The notes under the pieces were generated by a model. That model did not search any database. It was not told where the DNA came from and worked only from the letters and a program-made list of their open reading frames with translations. A stretch of DNA of 64,000 bases from Acidobacteriota bacterium (GTDB lineage: Bacteria; Acidobacteriota; Terriglobia; Bryobacterales; UBA6623): NCBI GenBank assembly GCA_027592785.1, contig JAQCLD010000004.1:21798-85797 (forward strand), written 5' to 3'. Position 1 is the first letter of the stretch, and each line of letters begins with the position of its first letter. A program made the translations under genes and the position numbers. Of this stretch, positions 53,869 to 62,927 are shown piece after piece.

Positions 53869-54543
53869 CTACGGGCTGACCGACTCATCGCGCAAGTCGT
53901 CGCCGCTTGATACGACGCCCGCCGTCGCTGCCGCCGCACCGGCCGTCGCAATCAAAGCCAACTTCGTGGCCGATAGCTTGCCGACACTCCATTTACCCTT
54001 CGTCGCGGCGCTCTCCGCCCCACGACTTGTGGTGCCCTTTGTGGTTGAGTCTTTGGGCGGCTGCGTACCTTGAGGGGCCGCCGCGGCCATCGCAAACGAA
54101 CCCGCTGGCACCATTGTTCTGCGCCCGTCGCGGTCGCGAATCAAGGCGTCTCCACGATACGCGGCGACCAGCACTTGGCCGTCCGTCTCGGAAACGACAA
54201 ACCACGCCTCGTTGTTTGCGCCCCCCGCCGAAACCGCCGTATCACCTAACACGATGTCGTGGCCGGATGAACCCACCACGCCGCGATGCAGGTCCAGAGA
54301 GTCTCCGCGGAGGGTAACCGAGCTGTCAGGCCGTATCTCCAAACGATGAGTCCCAATACCCAATACCGCCACGCCGCTGGCATCGGTTTGGATGCGGTCT
54401 CCGGCGTAAACGCTGGACCCGCTGGGCAAGGCAACCTGGTTGGTCCAAACCTTGCCCGAGACCGTCAGGCCTCCGAGGGAATCGGCGAGTAACGGGCTGC
54501 CCGTTAGGGCGATGACTAGCAACAGACAGAATCGTGTTCGCAT
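53869..54543 (-). CDS. FecR-domain exported protein
   Basis: A 224-aa protein with a signal peptide (LLLVIALTGSPLLADS), then a FecR-like beta domain (about 28-145: VYAGDRIQTDASGVAVLGI, LEIRPDSSVTLRG, GRRTMVPAGSFAMA). A low-complexity Thr/Lys linker precedes a hydrophobic C-terminal stretch (LALIATAGAAAATAGVV), probably a second membrane segment. FecR-type domains detect or scaffold envelope signals or glycan export; the function is unknown. It is the 3'-most gene of the minus-strand glycan block, 99 bases after the aminotransferase. Confidence 0.7.
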   Translation of the reverse strand: MRTRFCLLLVIALTGSPLLADSLGGLTVSGKVWTNQVALPSGSSVYAGDRIQTDASGVAVLGIGTHRLEIRPDSSVTLRGDSLDLHRGVVGSSGHDIVLGDTAVSAGGANNEAWFVVSETDGQVLVAAYRGDALIRDRDGRRTMVPAGSFAMAAAAPQGTQPPKDSTTKGTTSRGAESAATKGKWSVGKLSATKLALIATAGAAAATAGVVSSGDDLRDESVSP

Positions 54544-54642
54544 GGGTTTTCTTCCTTTTACTCATTCGACGCCGCATTCGGAGCCGTTCACTGTGCACAT
54601 CGGCCGCTCTGCGGAAAACCTTAAGAATGCCGTGGGCAGTCT

Positions 54643-55803
54643 CTAGCGAGAAACCGCTACAACACCTTGCGACACGGCTGCCGCAATCCCCGCGATGACC
54701 TTTGCATCGGCCTCTGAAACGCCGCGGTGTATCGGCAGGCAAACGACCTCGCGGCTTGCCCGCATCGTCTCCGTCAACGGCTCTCGATCCGGATCGTGGA
54801 ACTCGCGATAGAGCCTCTGTTCATGAAGCGGCGGGTCGAAGTATCTGCGCGTTTCCACCCCCGCCGAGTCCAGCGCCGCCTCGATGGCCTCGCGTCTAAA
54901 TCCCTGGTCGGTTCGTACAAACAGGGCGAAATCCTTGCGCCCGCTCGTGGTGTTGCCCGGAATCGTTTGTAGACGAATCCCCTCAACCGGCGACAGTTCC
55001 TGTTCATATATCGCAGCGATCCTGCGGCGGCGCTCAATCGAGGCCGGCAACGAGGACAAGCCTTCGCGGCACAACGCGGCTTGAAACTCCGTCATGCGCG
55101 CATTCAGGCCCAACACTTCGCAATCATAGGCGACGCCTTTGCCGTAGTTGCGGGCCTGGCGCAGAGCTGTTGCCAACGCCGCGTGACGAGTTGCGATCAG
55201 CCCGCCCTCGCCTGCCGTGAGCTGCTTCGTGGGCGACAAGCTATATACCGTCGCATCGCCCCATGCTGCAACCGTCCTGCCGTCCACCGTCGCGCCCAAC
55301 GCGTGTGCTCCGTCGAAGATCAACGGGACGCCCCGACTCCTGGCCAAGTCGTCTAACTCCACAACCGGCGCCGGACAGCCAAACAAATGCACGCCCAGTA
55401 TCGCGCCCGTCTCGGGCCCTATCGCGCGGGCAACACTCCGCGGATCGATCTGCGCGGTCTGCGCGTCGATGTCAGCAAATCGCGGCCTCAAACCGTTCCA
55501 CAACAATCCATGCGCGGTAGCAAAGAACGTGAAACTCGGCGTAATCACTTCCCCGCAAAGATTCAGACATCTCTCCACCAACATCAGTCCTGACGTGCAA
55601 CTGGAGACGGCCACACAATGCGCGACACCAAGCGCCTCCGCTACTTCGTGCTCCAACCGCTCGACTTCCACGCCGTTCGTGAAGGAGCCGCTCTCCAGCA
55701 CGGTGCGCAAGCGGCCGAGCGTGGCATCGATATCCGGCGTCTCCGGCTGGGCAATCGCAATTCGCCTTCCTAGGCGCGACGGTGTTGTCATCGACTTCCT
55801 CAC
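54643..55803 (-). CDS. DegT/DnrJ/EryC1/StrS family sugar aminotransferase
   Basis: A 386-aa PLP-dependent aminotransferase that puts an amino group on a keto-sugar nucleotide. The PLP lysine is in SLSPTKQLTAGEGGLI, the cofactor-stacking motif is CTSGLMLVERCL, and VITPSFTFFATAHGLLWNGLRP and LIFDGAHALGA are family hallmarks. Start GTG 55803 overlaps the stop of the polymerase gene by four bases (GTGA); ATG 55791 is the alternative. No dedicated dehydratase is beside it, so the keto-sugar donor would come from elsewhere. Confidence 0.93.
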   Translation of the reverse strand: MRKSMTTPSRLGRRIAIAQPETPDIDATLGRLRTVLESGSFTNGVEVERLEHEVAEALGVAHCVAVSSCTSGLMLVERCLNLCGEVITPSFTFFATAHGLLWNGLRPRFADIDAQTAQIDPRSVARAIGPETGAILGVHLFGCPAPVVELDDLARSRGVPLIFDGAHALGATVDGRTVAAWGDATVYSLSPTKQLTAGEGGLIATRHAALATALRQARNYGKGVAYDCEVLGLNARMTEFQAALCREGLSSLPASIERRRRIAAIYEQELSPVEGIRLQTIPGNTTSGRKDFALFVRTDQGFRREAIEAALDSAGVETRRYFDPPLHEQRLYREFHDPDREPLTETMRASREVVCLPIHRGVSEADAKVIAGIAAAVSQGVVAVSR

Positions 55804-57236
55804 AAGTTAGTAGAAGGCCGCAATCGCGGCGAAACCCGAACTCTCTGCACTCTCCGGGAACGCGCTCGGGCCAGGCTGTCTCCCACAAGACGCGCCGCGA
55901 GCGTCAGCGCCAGACCCCAAATCGCGGGCCTCACAAAAACGCCCGAACCATTTCGCGTCGCCCACAACAGCGGTCCCAACACCATGCCCAAACAAGCAAG
56001 TTGCGTCGGACGCCGCAGATCCATCCGGTCGACCCGCACCAGTCCGTAACCGAGCAGCCAGAAGGCCAGCGCCACGCCCCATGGGCCGAAGTTCATGTAC
56101 GGCTCGGCCACCGCCGAGCAACCTAGGCCGCCAAAGTTTCGGTAGTTACACGGGGCCGCCAGTCGAGAGACCCAGTGGCTAGGCGGCAGGTCCTCCACCG
56201 GCAGATAGACGTCTCCCCCCCAGCGCAACGACAGATTCGGAACAATCTGCTTTACCGCCTGTGAATACGTACGGCCCCAGCGGTACTGCTCGTTTTCCAT
56301 CAGGTCGATCGTATGGATGAGCGGCCGCAAACTTCCGCCCATTTCCTGAATCGCCTCCAGCGGCGCCAGCGAAAGGTCACTCGCCGCCATCGTGCGCTCC
56401 GACAATTTCGTATCCCGAAGCTGGCGCGACATGGGGATCGCGATCAGCACCGCAGCCAATCCGCCTGCCCAGGCCCAGCGAGGCAATCGCACGCCACGTT
56501 TCGTCAGAATCACCAAACACGCCGCTACTGGCGTCAGCGCGAAACCTCGATACCCCAGCACGAATATCAGGCCTGCCCAGGCCGCGCCCGCCCAGGCCAA
56601 CGCGGATAGGCGCTCTCGCGGCGCCGCGGCCAGAGCCAAATAGAAACCCATCGGCGTCAGCTGCAAACTGGTCACGAAGAAACGCGGATCGTAGGTTCGT
56701 GCCAATCGATAAGTCTCGAAATGTGTCGCTGCCATGAAGCTTCCAAAACCCATCTCCCGTATGCCCCACAACAACGACGCGCCTCCGGCCGCAATCGCCG
56801 CTAGGCCGCAGTAGAACAGTGCCCCGTTGTGCCACTCGCCTTTCGGCGCATCGGTATGCACCCGTGTTCCACGAGCCGCGGCCGACGTTGCGCCCCAGGC
56901 GAAGCAACCAAGCGCCAAAACCAACAACAGCAACGCCGCATGCAGCGATCCGCTCCGTACCCAAGCAGGAATCGGTCCTACCGCTATTCCTGCTGCAATC
57001 GGCAGTACGAGTCCCAAGTGAAAGACCGCCAGAATGTTTAAGTAGACCGAAGCTGGCGACAACGCACTCAGCCGCAGGGGTCCCAGCAAAACCCAGTTGC
57101 AGAACAGCAGGCAGAGCCCGGCAGACAGGCTCGTCCAGCGGTCGTCTCCCAGCCAATACGCCGTCGCGGCCAGCATGCCTGGTACGAGCACGACGCTCGC
57201 CAGCACGAAACCCGATCCAGTCCGCCGTCGCTCCAT
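55800..57236 (-). CDS. O-antigen polymerase-like (Wzy) membrane protein
   Basis: A 478-aa polytopic protein with roughly ten hydrophobic helices, starting at ATG 57236. The region MGFGSFMAATHFETYRLARTYDPRF and the middle segment FILGYRGFALTPVAACLVIL-like resemble the O-antigen polysaccharide polymerase family (PF14296); the long periplasmic loop with charged residues (WVSRLAAPCNYRNFGG) is typical of Wzy. It would link lipid-bound repeat units in the periplasm. A flippase (Wzx) and a chain-length regulator are not seen in this window. It sits between GT4 and DegT genes. Confidence 0.8.
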   Translation of the reverse strand: MERRRTGSGFVLASVVLVPGMLAATAYWLGDDRWTSLSAGLCLLFCNWVLLGPLRLSALSPASVYLNILAVFHLGLVLPIAAGIAVGPIPAWVRSGSLHAALLLLVLALGCFAWGATSAAARGTRVHTDAPKGEWHNGALFYCGLAAIAAGGASLLWGIREMGFGSFMAATHFETYRLARTYDPRFFVTSLQLTPMGFYLALAAAPRERLSALAWAGAAWAGLIFVLGYRGFALTPVAACLVILTKRGVRLPRWAWAGGLAAVLIAIPMSRQLRDTKLSERTMAASDLSLAPLEAIQEMGGSLRPLIHTIDLMENEQYRWGRTYSQAVKQIVPNLSLRWGGDVYLPVEDLPPSHWVSRLAAPCNYRNFGGLGCSAVAEPYMNFGPWGVALAFWLLGYGLVRVDRMDLRRPTQLACLGMVLGPLLWATRNGSGVFVRPAIWGLALTLAARLVGDSLARARSRRVQRVRVSPRLRPSTNL

Positions 57237-57260
57237 CAACTTGCGAATCGACGGAACGGA

Positions 57261-58394
57261 CTACGAACTGAAGGGCGCCTCGACGAGAGGCTCGCGCCCG
57301 TCGGCCAGCGCACGTATCGCTCTCTCGTAGAACCCAACCAGCCGTTCGGCGCTCATGCGGCTGTCGAACCCTGCCAAGGTCATCCGCCTCACCGCATCGC
57401 GCCGTGGCAACCTGCCGCGCCGCACCGCCCTCACCATCCGCTCGGCCCAGCCCCCGGCTCCCGTTTCCAACGAGAGAGTCTCGATCATCTCCGGCAGCAC
57501 AAACAGCTGACCGCCGATTCGGTCCGACGTCAAACAAGGCAAGCCCGCGGCCTGCGCCTCTAACAACGCGACTGGCAGCCCTTCATGCAGCGAAGGCATC
57601 ACAAAGGCATCGAAAAGTCCTGTAAGCAGCGCCGGGATATCCCCACGGCGTCCCAGAAAATGTATCCGCTCCGCGCAATCCAGAGCCCGCGCCTGTTCTG
57701 CCAATTGGCAGTCGAGCGGACCCTCACCCGCGATCGCCAGGTGCAGCCTCGGTTCCGCAGCGGCTGCCTTTGCGAACGCCTCAAGCAGGAAAGCCTGGTT
57801 CTTCTGGCGCGTCATACGCCCAACATGTCCTATGACCAAGGCGTCAGCCGGAATACCGAAATCCGCACGCCGCAGCAGCTTGCAGGGTTCCAGAAACGGC
57901 CGCAGGTCCACGCCGTAAGGCAACCACTCCGCCGGCCTCTCCAAGAACTGTTGCGCATCCGTCGAACAAGCCAAAGCGTGCGTCGCGCAAGGCCTGAGGC
58001 CCCAACGCATCAACATCCGATACGCTTGCCGCGGCAAACCCTGCCCGCGCCCGTCCTGTGAGTTGTGCGCGTGTGCGATGCGCACCGGCACGCCTGCCGC
58101 CTGTGCAATGGCCGCGATCACTCCGCTAAACAGCAGCACATGCGAATGGACGACCGAGTAATTTCCCTCGCGAATGAGCCGTTTTAGTCGCCCCGGTCGC
58201 CGCGAGCAGTGCTGCACCACGATCCCCGACCGCCGGAACTCTTCAGCCAGCAGCCCCTCGCGGTCATCCAGCAGACAGAACTGCGGCGTCCAGCCACGCT
58301 CGATCATCGTCGGCGCCACCGCCGCCAACCAAGTCTCCGCCCCGCCCGTATGCAGCCCGCCAACCACGTGCAGCACCCGCCGTGTCGTCTTCAT
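57261..58394 (-). CDS. Family 4 glycosyltransferase
   Basis: A 377-aa GT-B fold enzyme. The N-terminal half has HVVGGLHTGGAETWL and the acceptor-side residues VVHSHVLLFSG; the donor half has VIGHVGRMTRQKNQAFLLEAFA and PSLHEGLPVALLEAQAAGLP with the conserved EAxxxGxP. It transfers a sugar from a nucleotide donor to a lipid-linked intermediate. Its ATG overlaps the end of the extended CobQ-like frame (ATGA at 58391-58394), evidence that these genes form one transcript. Confidence 0.9.
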   Translation of the reverse strand: MKTTRRVLHVVGGLHTGGAETWLAAVAPTMIERGWTPQFCLLDDREGLLAEEFRRSGIVVQHCSRRPGRLKRLIREGNYSVVHSHVLLFSGVIAAIAQAAGVPVRIAHAHNSQDGRGQGLPRQAYRMLMRWGLRPCATHALACSTDAQQFLERPAEWLPYGVDLRPFLEPCKLLRRADFGIPADALVIGHVGRMTRQKNQAFLLEAFAKAAAAEPRLHLAIAGEGPLDCQLAEQARALDCAERIHFLGRRGDIPALLTGLFDAFVMPSLHEGLPVALLEAQAAGLPCLTSDRIGGQLFVLPEMIETLSLETGAGGWAERMVRAVRRGRLPRRDAVRRMTLAGFDSRMSAERLVGFYERAIRALADGREPLVEAPFSS

Positions 58395-58582
58395 GCAGAA
58401 GCACTATCGCCCCACAACGGGCCGAACTTGAGTCCAACGCCGTCGGCCCAGCCGATCCGCCCCGTGTAGTCCCAATGGGCGAAGTCCCGCTTCAGCGTCT
58501 TTTGTCTTCCTTCGATGACACCGCGGCACAGATAGGAGCGGGACCAAGACTCGGAAAGTATGTGCTGCTTGAACTCGAATAT
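58391..58582 (-). other. Coding-like extension of the CobQ-like gene beyond an in-frame TAG
   Basis: After the TAG at 58583-58585 the same frame stays open for 63 codons (IFEFKQHILSESWSRSYLC ... GLKFGPLWGDSASA) and ends in a TGA that overlaps the ATG of the next gene in an ATGA pair. It has normal codon usage and no start codon of its own. I count it as a possible C-terminal continuation of the CobQ-like protein or a truncated gene remnant. Confidence 0.5.
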
Positions 58583-60073
58583 CTACTTCAAATACAACTC
58601 ATCGAACAGTCCAATATCCGCATACTCCTCGAACCAATCCGCCAGCTTCTCGTAGTGCTCTTCCCGTGTCGCCGAACTCTCTACCGTCTTCGCCGGCCGC
58701 GATCTTCGTTGTAACACCTCATCCAGCAACTCAGCCACAACCGTCGCGCTCTTCAAACTCCCCCCGAAAATCGTTCCCACAATCCCGCGCTGCCGGAAAC
58801 CCTCCGGTTGCCCGCCAATCGTCGCGAATGGCGACGGACCAGCAGCCAGGCTTTCAATCGGCGCCCGCGGCACGTCGACTTGGAACTCGATCTCCTTGTC
58901 CGCCAGCGTCGCCGTCATCTCTTCCCTACCCCGGTCCGGCAAGATGTCGGCCTGCATCGGCAACAACCCCAACCCAGGAACCCGTGTTCTATCCGGCGTA
59001 CTCGAACTGGGGTCCGACACGAATCGCCCCAGCATGTGGCAACCCCCACCGAATCCCCAGATCGCCGTTCCCTCTTTCCGGCGATCCAAAACCCAGCGGT
59101 CCAGGCCGGTCCGTTTCAGCCACAGAAGGTCGCCCAAGGTTGATAGCGTTGGCGGAATGATCACCACGTCCGGATCGTAGCGGGTCGGCTCCGTGACGTA
59201 CTCCGCCTCGCCCAGCAGGTCGAACTCACCGTCGCTCGAGCGCCCTGGTAGGTCCAGGATCACCACCCGCAACTCGTCCCGCGAGATCGTCGCCGGAGCA
59301 CTTTCCGATCCGCTGCCCAAGCGAATAGTCCGCGAGCGCGGCAGCAGGCCCAGGCAGGGACGCCCAACCCGCTCTTCGACGATTTCTATCCCTGATTCAA
59401 AGCTTCCATTTGGGCTACGAAACTCATTGATAACCCAAGCCAGTATGAGTTTTTGCTGTTCCTCAGTCGTCATGAGCATCGTGCCCACCAATGACGCGTA
59501 AACGCCGCCCCGTTCGCCGTTGCACGTCAACAGAACGCGACTGTCCAGCCGTTCTGCCAAAGCTAGATTAGCCAGGGCGGAGACAGGCTGGTCCAGCTCA
59601 AGCGCCCCGCCCAGCCCATCAATGACGACGCAGTCCGCAGCAGCCGACAGCCTCTCGTAAGCCGCCGCAATACGTTCGTTCAGCACCTCGAGCAACGGCG
59701 AAAAGTCGAGTGTGTCCAGCCTCCGCCAGGGCTTGCCGTCGGCCAACAAATCGTAACCGCCACCGGGAGCTGGTACGCAGCGCAACGGATTCATGTCGGT
59801 CGTCGGCGCGACGCCGCACGCCTCGGCTTGTCGCGCCTGTTCCAAGGCGATTGAGCCGCCTGCGCCGCAACGTGCCGCCTCCGTGGAGAAGCTCAATGCT
59901 TGAAAAGGAACGACCCGCACGCCTCGCCGATGCAGATGGCGGCAGATAGCCGTGCTAATCCATGTCTTACCGCTACGCGCGCTGGTTCCCGCAACCAGCA
60001 ACGATGGCGGTCGGCGACCGAGACTCCGGCGCGCCGTGCGCCAAAGCGAGCCAAACAAAGTCTGTTGTTTCAT
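58583..60073 (-). CDS. CobQ-like (cobyric acid synthase family) amidotransferase lacking the glutaminase triad
   Basis: A 496-aa protein aligning over its whole length with cobyric acid synthases. The N-terminal ATP-binding domain has LLVAGTSARSGKTW (P-loop), VVPFQALSFST (where CobQ has a QNMALNS motif) and VAPTTDMNPLRC, then VVIDGLGGALE and RGGVYASLVGT. The C-terminal glutaminase-like domain should carry G-x-C-G-G-Y-Q-M, but the nucleophile is Gly342 (GFGGGCHMLG, with a Cys three residues on), and the catalytic His of GTYLHGLF is Gly437 (GTIFGGSL). No cobalamin genes are near; its neighbours build a surface glycan. It probably ligates ammonia or an amine without its own glutaminase, or is regulatory. 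Confidence 0.82.
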   Translation of the reverse strand: MKQQTLFGSLWRTARRSLGRRPPSLLVAGTSARSGKTWISTAICRHLHRRGVRVVPFQALSFSTEAARCGAGGSIALEQARQAEACGVAPTTDMNPLRCVPAPGGGYDLLADGKPWRRLDTLDFSPLLEVLNERIAAAYERLSAAADCVVIDGLGGALELDQPVSALANLALAERLDSRVLLTCNGERGGVYASLVGTMLMTTEEQQKLILAWVINEFRSPNGSFESGIEIVEERVGRPCLGLLPRSRTIRLGSGSESAPATISRDELRVVILDLPGRSSDGEFDLLGEAEYVTEPTRYDPDVVIIPPTLSTLGDLLWLKRTGLDRWVLDRRKEGTAIWGFGGGCHMLGRFVSDPSSSTPDRTRVPGLGLLPMQADILPDRGREEMTATLADKEIEFQVDVPRAPIESLAAGPSPFATIGGQPEGFRQRGIVGTIFGGSLKSATVVAELLDEVLQRRSRPAKTVESSATREEHYEKLADWFEEYADIGLFDELYLK

Positions 60074-60259
60074 CGATTAACGGTCGAAGGGGGACAATGG
60101 GCGAAGGTATCAAGTTAAGCGGAACAGGGTCAAGGGCGTCTGACTAACATGGCGTCTGACTAACGCTCGCCTGGACGGGCTACCGTGAAGCCCGCACGTC
60201 CTACAATCCAGCCACATCGGCGCTAAACAGGTGCGCGCCTCCTGTCGATTCATTCGCCT
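60074..60259. other. 186-bp divergent gap between the CobQ-like and methyltransferase genes
   Basis: No gene seen. It must hold the promoters of both halves of the glycan locus. A small direct repeat GCGTCTGACTAAC occurs twice near 60135-60165, consistent with a local duplication. Confidence 0.4.
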
Positions 60260-61204
60260 ATGTTCGGAAGCGTCTCCCCCGAGTCTCCCTCGACTGAAGT
60301 TAACGTCAACATGGCCGGTCTCTGCTGTCCAGTCTGCCGTGGCGCGCTGGTGCGCGAGGCGGCCGCTTTGCGCTGTATGGCTTGCGACCGAATCTATCCC
60401 GAAGTCGGCGGCGTGCCTTGCTTAATCGATCCCGTAGTGAGCGTCTTTGGACACAATCCGCCGCCGGCGCCCGCGGCGAGTTTGGCGGCGCGCCTCCTTC
60501 CGGCATTGAGCGGCAATCCCGTATCCGCGGATAATTACCGGCGGTTCGTCCAACTCGCTGTCGCCGAGAACGACCGTCCACGCATCCTCATCCTTGGCGG
60601 AGCAGCGGTCGGCAAGGGACTTGGGGCTGCTCTTGGAGATTCGGGCGTCGATTGGATTGAAACCGACGTTTTCCCTTCCCCTCGAACTCTGTTGCTCTGC
60701 GATGCCCACCAAGTTCCTTTTGAGGACTCCAGCTTCGACGCGGTGATCGCTCAAGCCGTGCTTGAACATACGCTGGACCCGCAACTCGTCGTGTCTGAGA
60801 TCCATCGTGTTCTAAAACCCCATGGGATGGTTTACGCTGAGACGCCGTTCATGCAGCAGGTCCATGCGGGCGCTCACGACTTCACGCGGTACACCCATTT
60901 GGGGCACCGCCGCCTGTTCCGCTTCTTTGAAGAGATCGAATCCGGTCCGGCTTGCGGACCCGGCATGGCGTTGGCTTGGAGCTGGCAAGCCTTCTTGACC
61001 AGCTTTGCAGGGGGACATCGCGGACGCCGCATCGCCGCGTTGATCGCGCGTCTAACAGCCTTCTGGCTCAAGTATCTCGACCCGTTCCTGGTCCGCCGGG
61101 CCGCCGCCTATGACGGCGCGTCGTCTTTCTATTTCTGGGGGCGGCCAGCGCCGGAGCCGCTAGACGATCGAGATTTGATCGCCTCCTACCGCGGGATCCA
61201 ATGA
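60260..61204 (+). CDS. SAM-dependent methyltransferase with N-terminal zinc ribbon
   Basis: A 314-aa protein. Residues 15-50 form a Trm112-like zinc ribbon (CCPVCRGALV, CMACDRIYPEVGGVPCLI). A Methyltransf_11 domain follows: motif I ILILGGAAVGKGL, VDWIETDVFPSPRTLLLCDAH and FDAVIAQAVLEHTLDPQLVVSEIHRVLKP. The final third is weakly hydrophobic and unlike the short methyltransferases. It could methylate a sugar, lipid or protein in the glycan pathway; the substrate is not predictable. ATG 60260. Confidence 0.85.
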   Translation: MFGSVSPESPSTEVNVNMAGLCCPVCRGALVREAAALRCMACDRIYPEVGGVPCLIDPVVSVFGHNPPPAPAASLAARLLPALSGNPVSADNYRRFVQLAVAENDRPRILILGGAAVGKGLGAALGDSGVDWIETDVFPSPRTLLLCDAHQVPFEDSSFDAVIAQAVLEHTLDPQLVVSEIHRVLKPHGMVYAETPFMQQVHAGAHDFTRYTHLGHRRLFRFFEEIESGPACGPGMALAWSWQAFLTSFAGGHRGRRIAALIARLTAFWLKYLDPFLVRRAAAYDGASSFYFWGRPAPEPLDDRDLIASYRGIQ

Positions 61205-61411
61205 GAGGCGCGACGCCGTTGGAGAGACGCTCCGCGCTGTCTCAAGTACTAGGGTAAAGAGCTAAGGAGCATTAAGTCGAACCCCTGGTGGAGGGTGATT
61301 CCAAACGGGTGGACTCTAGTGGCGTTATGGAAGCACCCACTCTAGTTCTGATGTCTAGTCTGCCGGCGGCCGCAATCTGCAAGGCGCTCCTCGCCCCGCT
61401 GCTGGCGCGGT

Positions 61412-61816
61412 TCACGAAGCCAGGTCCAGCACAGCGTTGAATTCGTCCTCTGTCACCGGCGAAACCGACAACCTGCCCTGGCGGACGAGCTTCATGTTCT
61501 TGAGACGTTCGTCAGCTTTCATCTGGGCCAGTGTCACGGGTTTCTTCAACGCCTTTGCAGGCTTGAGGTCAACAACCGACCAGCGATCGTCGTCCGTGGT
61601 GGGATCTTGATAGGCAGTCTTAGCGACCTTGGCGATGCCCACAATTTCCAATCCCTCGTTCGAATGATAGAAAAGCACCGTATCCCCTTTGGCCATCGCT
61701 CGCAAGTTGTTACGCGCCTGGTAGTTGCGCACGCCGTCCCAGAACGTCCCCTTGTCTTTGACGAACTGCTCCCAGGAATATTTAAAGGGTTCCGATTTTA
61801 CGAGCCAGTACTGCAT
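61412..61816 (-). CDS. EVE domain protein
   Basis: The start is ATG 61816 (MQYWLVKSEPFKYSWEQF); the track's 61894 start adds a non-conserved 26-residue tail that overlaps the divergent gene. The 134-aa EVE (PUA-like) domain includes FWDGVRNYQARNNLRAM, DTVLFYHSNEGLEIVGIAKV and a C-terminal LVRQGRLSVSPVTEDEF. EVE domains bind modified bases or RNA; this is the single-domain form common in bacteria. It is transcribed divergently from the TIM-barrel gene. Role unknown. Confidence 0.9.
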   Translation of the reverse strand: MQYWLVKSEPFKYSWEQFVKDKGTFWDGVRNYQARNNLRAMAKGDTVLFYHSNEGLEIVGIAKVAKTAYQDPTTDDDRWSVVDLKPAKALKKPVTLAQMKADERLKNMKLVRQGRLSVSPVTEDEFNAVLDLAS

Positions 61817-61879
61817 ACGTTCGATCAGTTTAGCCGCTTCGATGTTATCCTTCGCACGGGAGATTAAAACATAATCGCC

Positions 61880-62926
61880 ATGACACGTCGTCAATTTGCC
61901 GCACTCGCCGCAGCCGCCCCGGCCGCGATCTCTTCGCTCTCCGGCGCTCCGCGGACCTCGGTGGGGGTCGGAAGCGCCTCGTATTTCTACCGCTCAAGCG
62001 TCGAACGCCAGCGCGGCGACACGCCCATTACCGACCCGCTACGATTCGCCGCCTACTGCGCCGAATTGGGCGCCGGGGGCATCCAAGCGGCGTTGCCGAA
62101 CGACAACGGCGGCTATGCCCGCAAGTTGCATAACCTCCTCGACAAGCACGGCATGTACTTCGAGGCTTCGGCTCAACTACCCCGTAGCGAATCCGATCTC
62201 GAGGCCTTCCGCGACACCGTGCGCGCCGCAGAGCAAGCCGGAGCAAGCGTGATTCGTACCGTGCTGTTCTCGGGCAGGCGTTATGAGTCCTACACCGACA
62301 TGCAGCAATTCCAAGAGGCCAGGCAGGCCGCCTGGAAGTCGGTCACTCTAGCGGAACCGATCTTGCGCAAACGCAAGATGAAGATCGCTATCGAGAACCA
62401 CAAAGATTTGCGCAGCGAAGATTTGCTGCAACTGATTGACCGCATCCAGAGCGAGTTCATCGGCGTCTGCGTCGATCTCGGCAACAATTACGCGCTGATG
62501 GAAGACCCCGTAGACATTGCCCGGGCCTTCTCCAAGTTCGCCTACTCGTGCCACATCAAAGACCACAGCCTGAAGTCTTACAACCAGGGATTCCTGCTCT
62601 TTGACGCCAAACTCGGAAGCGGCGTCATCAATCTGCGTCAAGCCGTCTCGACATTGCGTCAAGCGCAGCCGAACCTCAGGTTCACGCTCGAGACGATGAC
62701 CCGCGACGCATTAAAGGTCCCCTATCTAGAGGACAGTTATTGGGCAACGATGGGGACCGATATCCCCGGGCAAGACGTCGTGCGCACCATGAAGCTCATT
62801 CGCGAGACCGAACCGAAGGAAGAGCTGCCGCGTATTAGCGCTCTGTCGCCTGAAGAACACATCAAGCTCGAAGACGATAACATTCGCGCCGGCCTGGCCT
62901 ACGCTGCCGACTCGCTCGGCCTCTAG
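61880..62926 (+). CDS. Exported sugar-isomerase/epimerase-like TIM barrel protein
   Basis: A 348-aa xylose-isomerase-like (AP endonuclease family 2) barrel with a Tat-like signal (MTRRQFAALAAAAPAAIS). Metal-site strands include KIAIENHKDLRSEDLLQL (Glu and His), VCVDLGNNYALME, SCHIKDHSLKSY (His and Asp) and RFTLETMTRD (Glu), so the divalent site looks complete. Such proteins isomerise or epimerise keto-sugars; a secreted form is common in Solibacter-type bacteria. A -10-like CATAAT lies four bases before ATG 61880, so transcript and start codon may nearly coincide. Confidence 0.82.
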   Translation: MTRRQFAALAAAAPAAISSLSGAPRTSVGVGSASYFYRSSVERQRGDTPITDPLRFAAYCAELGAGGIQAALPNDNGGYARKLHNLLDKHGMYFEASAQLPRSESDLEAFRDTVRAAEQAGASVIRTVLFSGRRYESYTDMQQFQEARQAAWKSVTLAEPILRKRKMKIAIENHKDLRSEDLLQLIDRIQSEFIGVCVDLGNNYALMEDPVDIARAFSKFAYSCHIKDHSLKSYNQGFLLFDAKLGSGVINLRQAVSTLRQAQPNLRFTLETMTRDALKVPYLEDSYWATMGTDIPGQDVVRTMKLIRETEPKEELPRISALSPEEHIKLEDDNIRAGLAYAADSLGL

Positions 62927-62927
62927 A

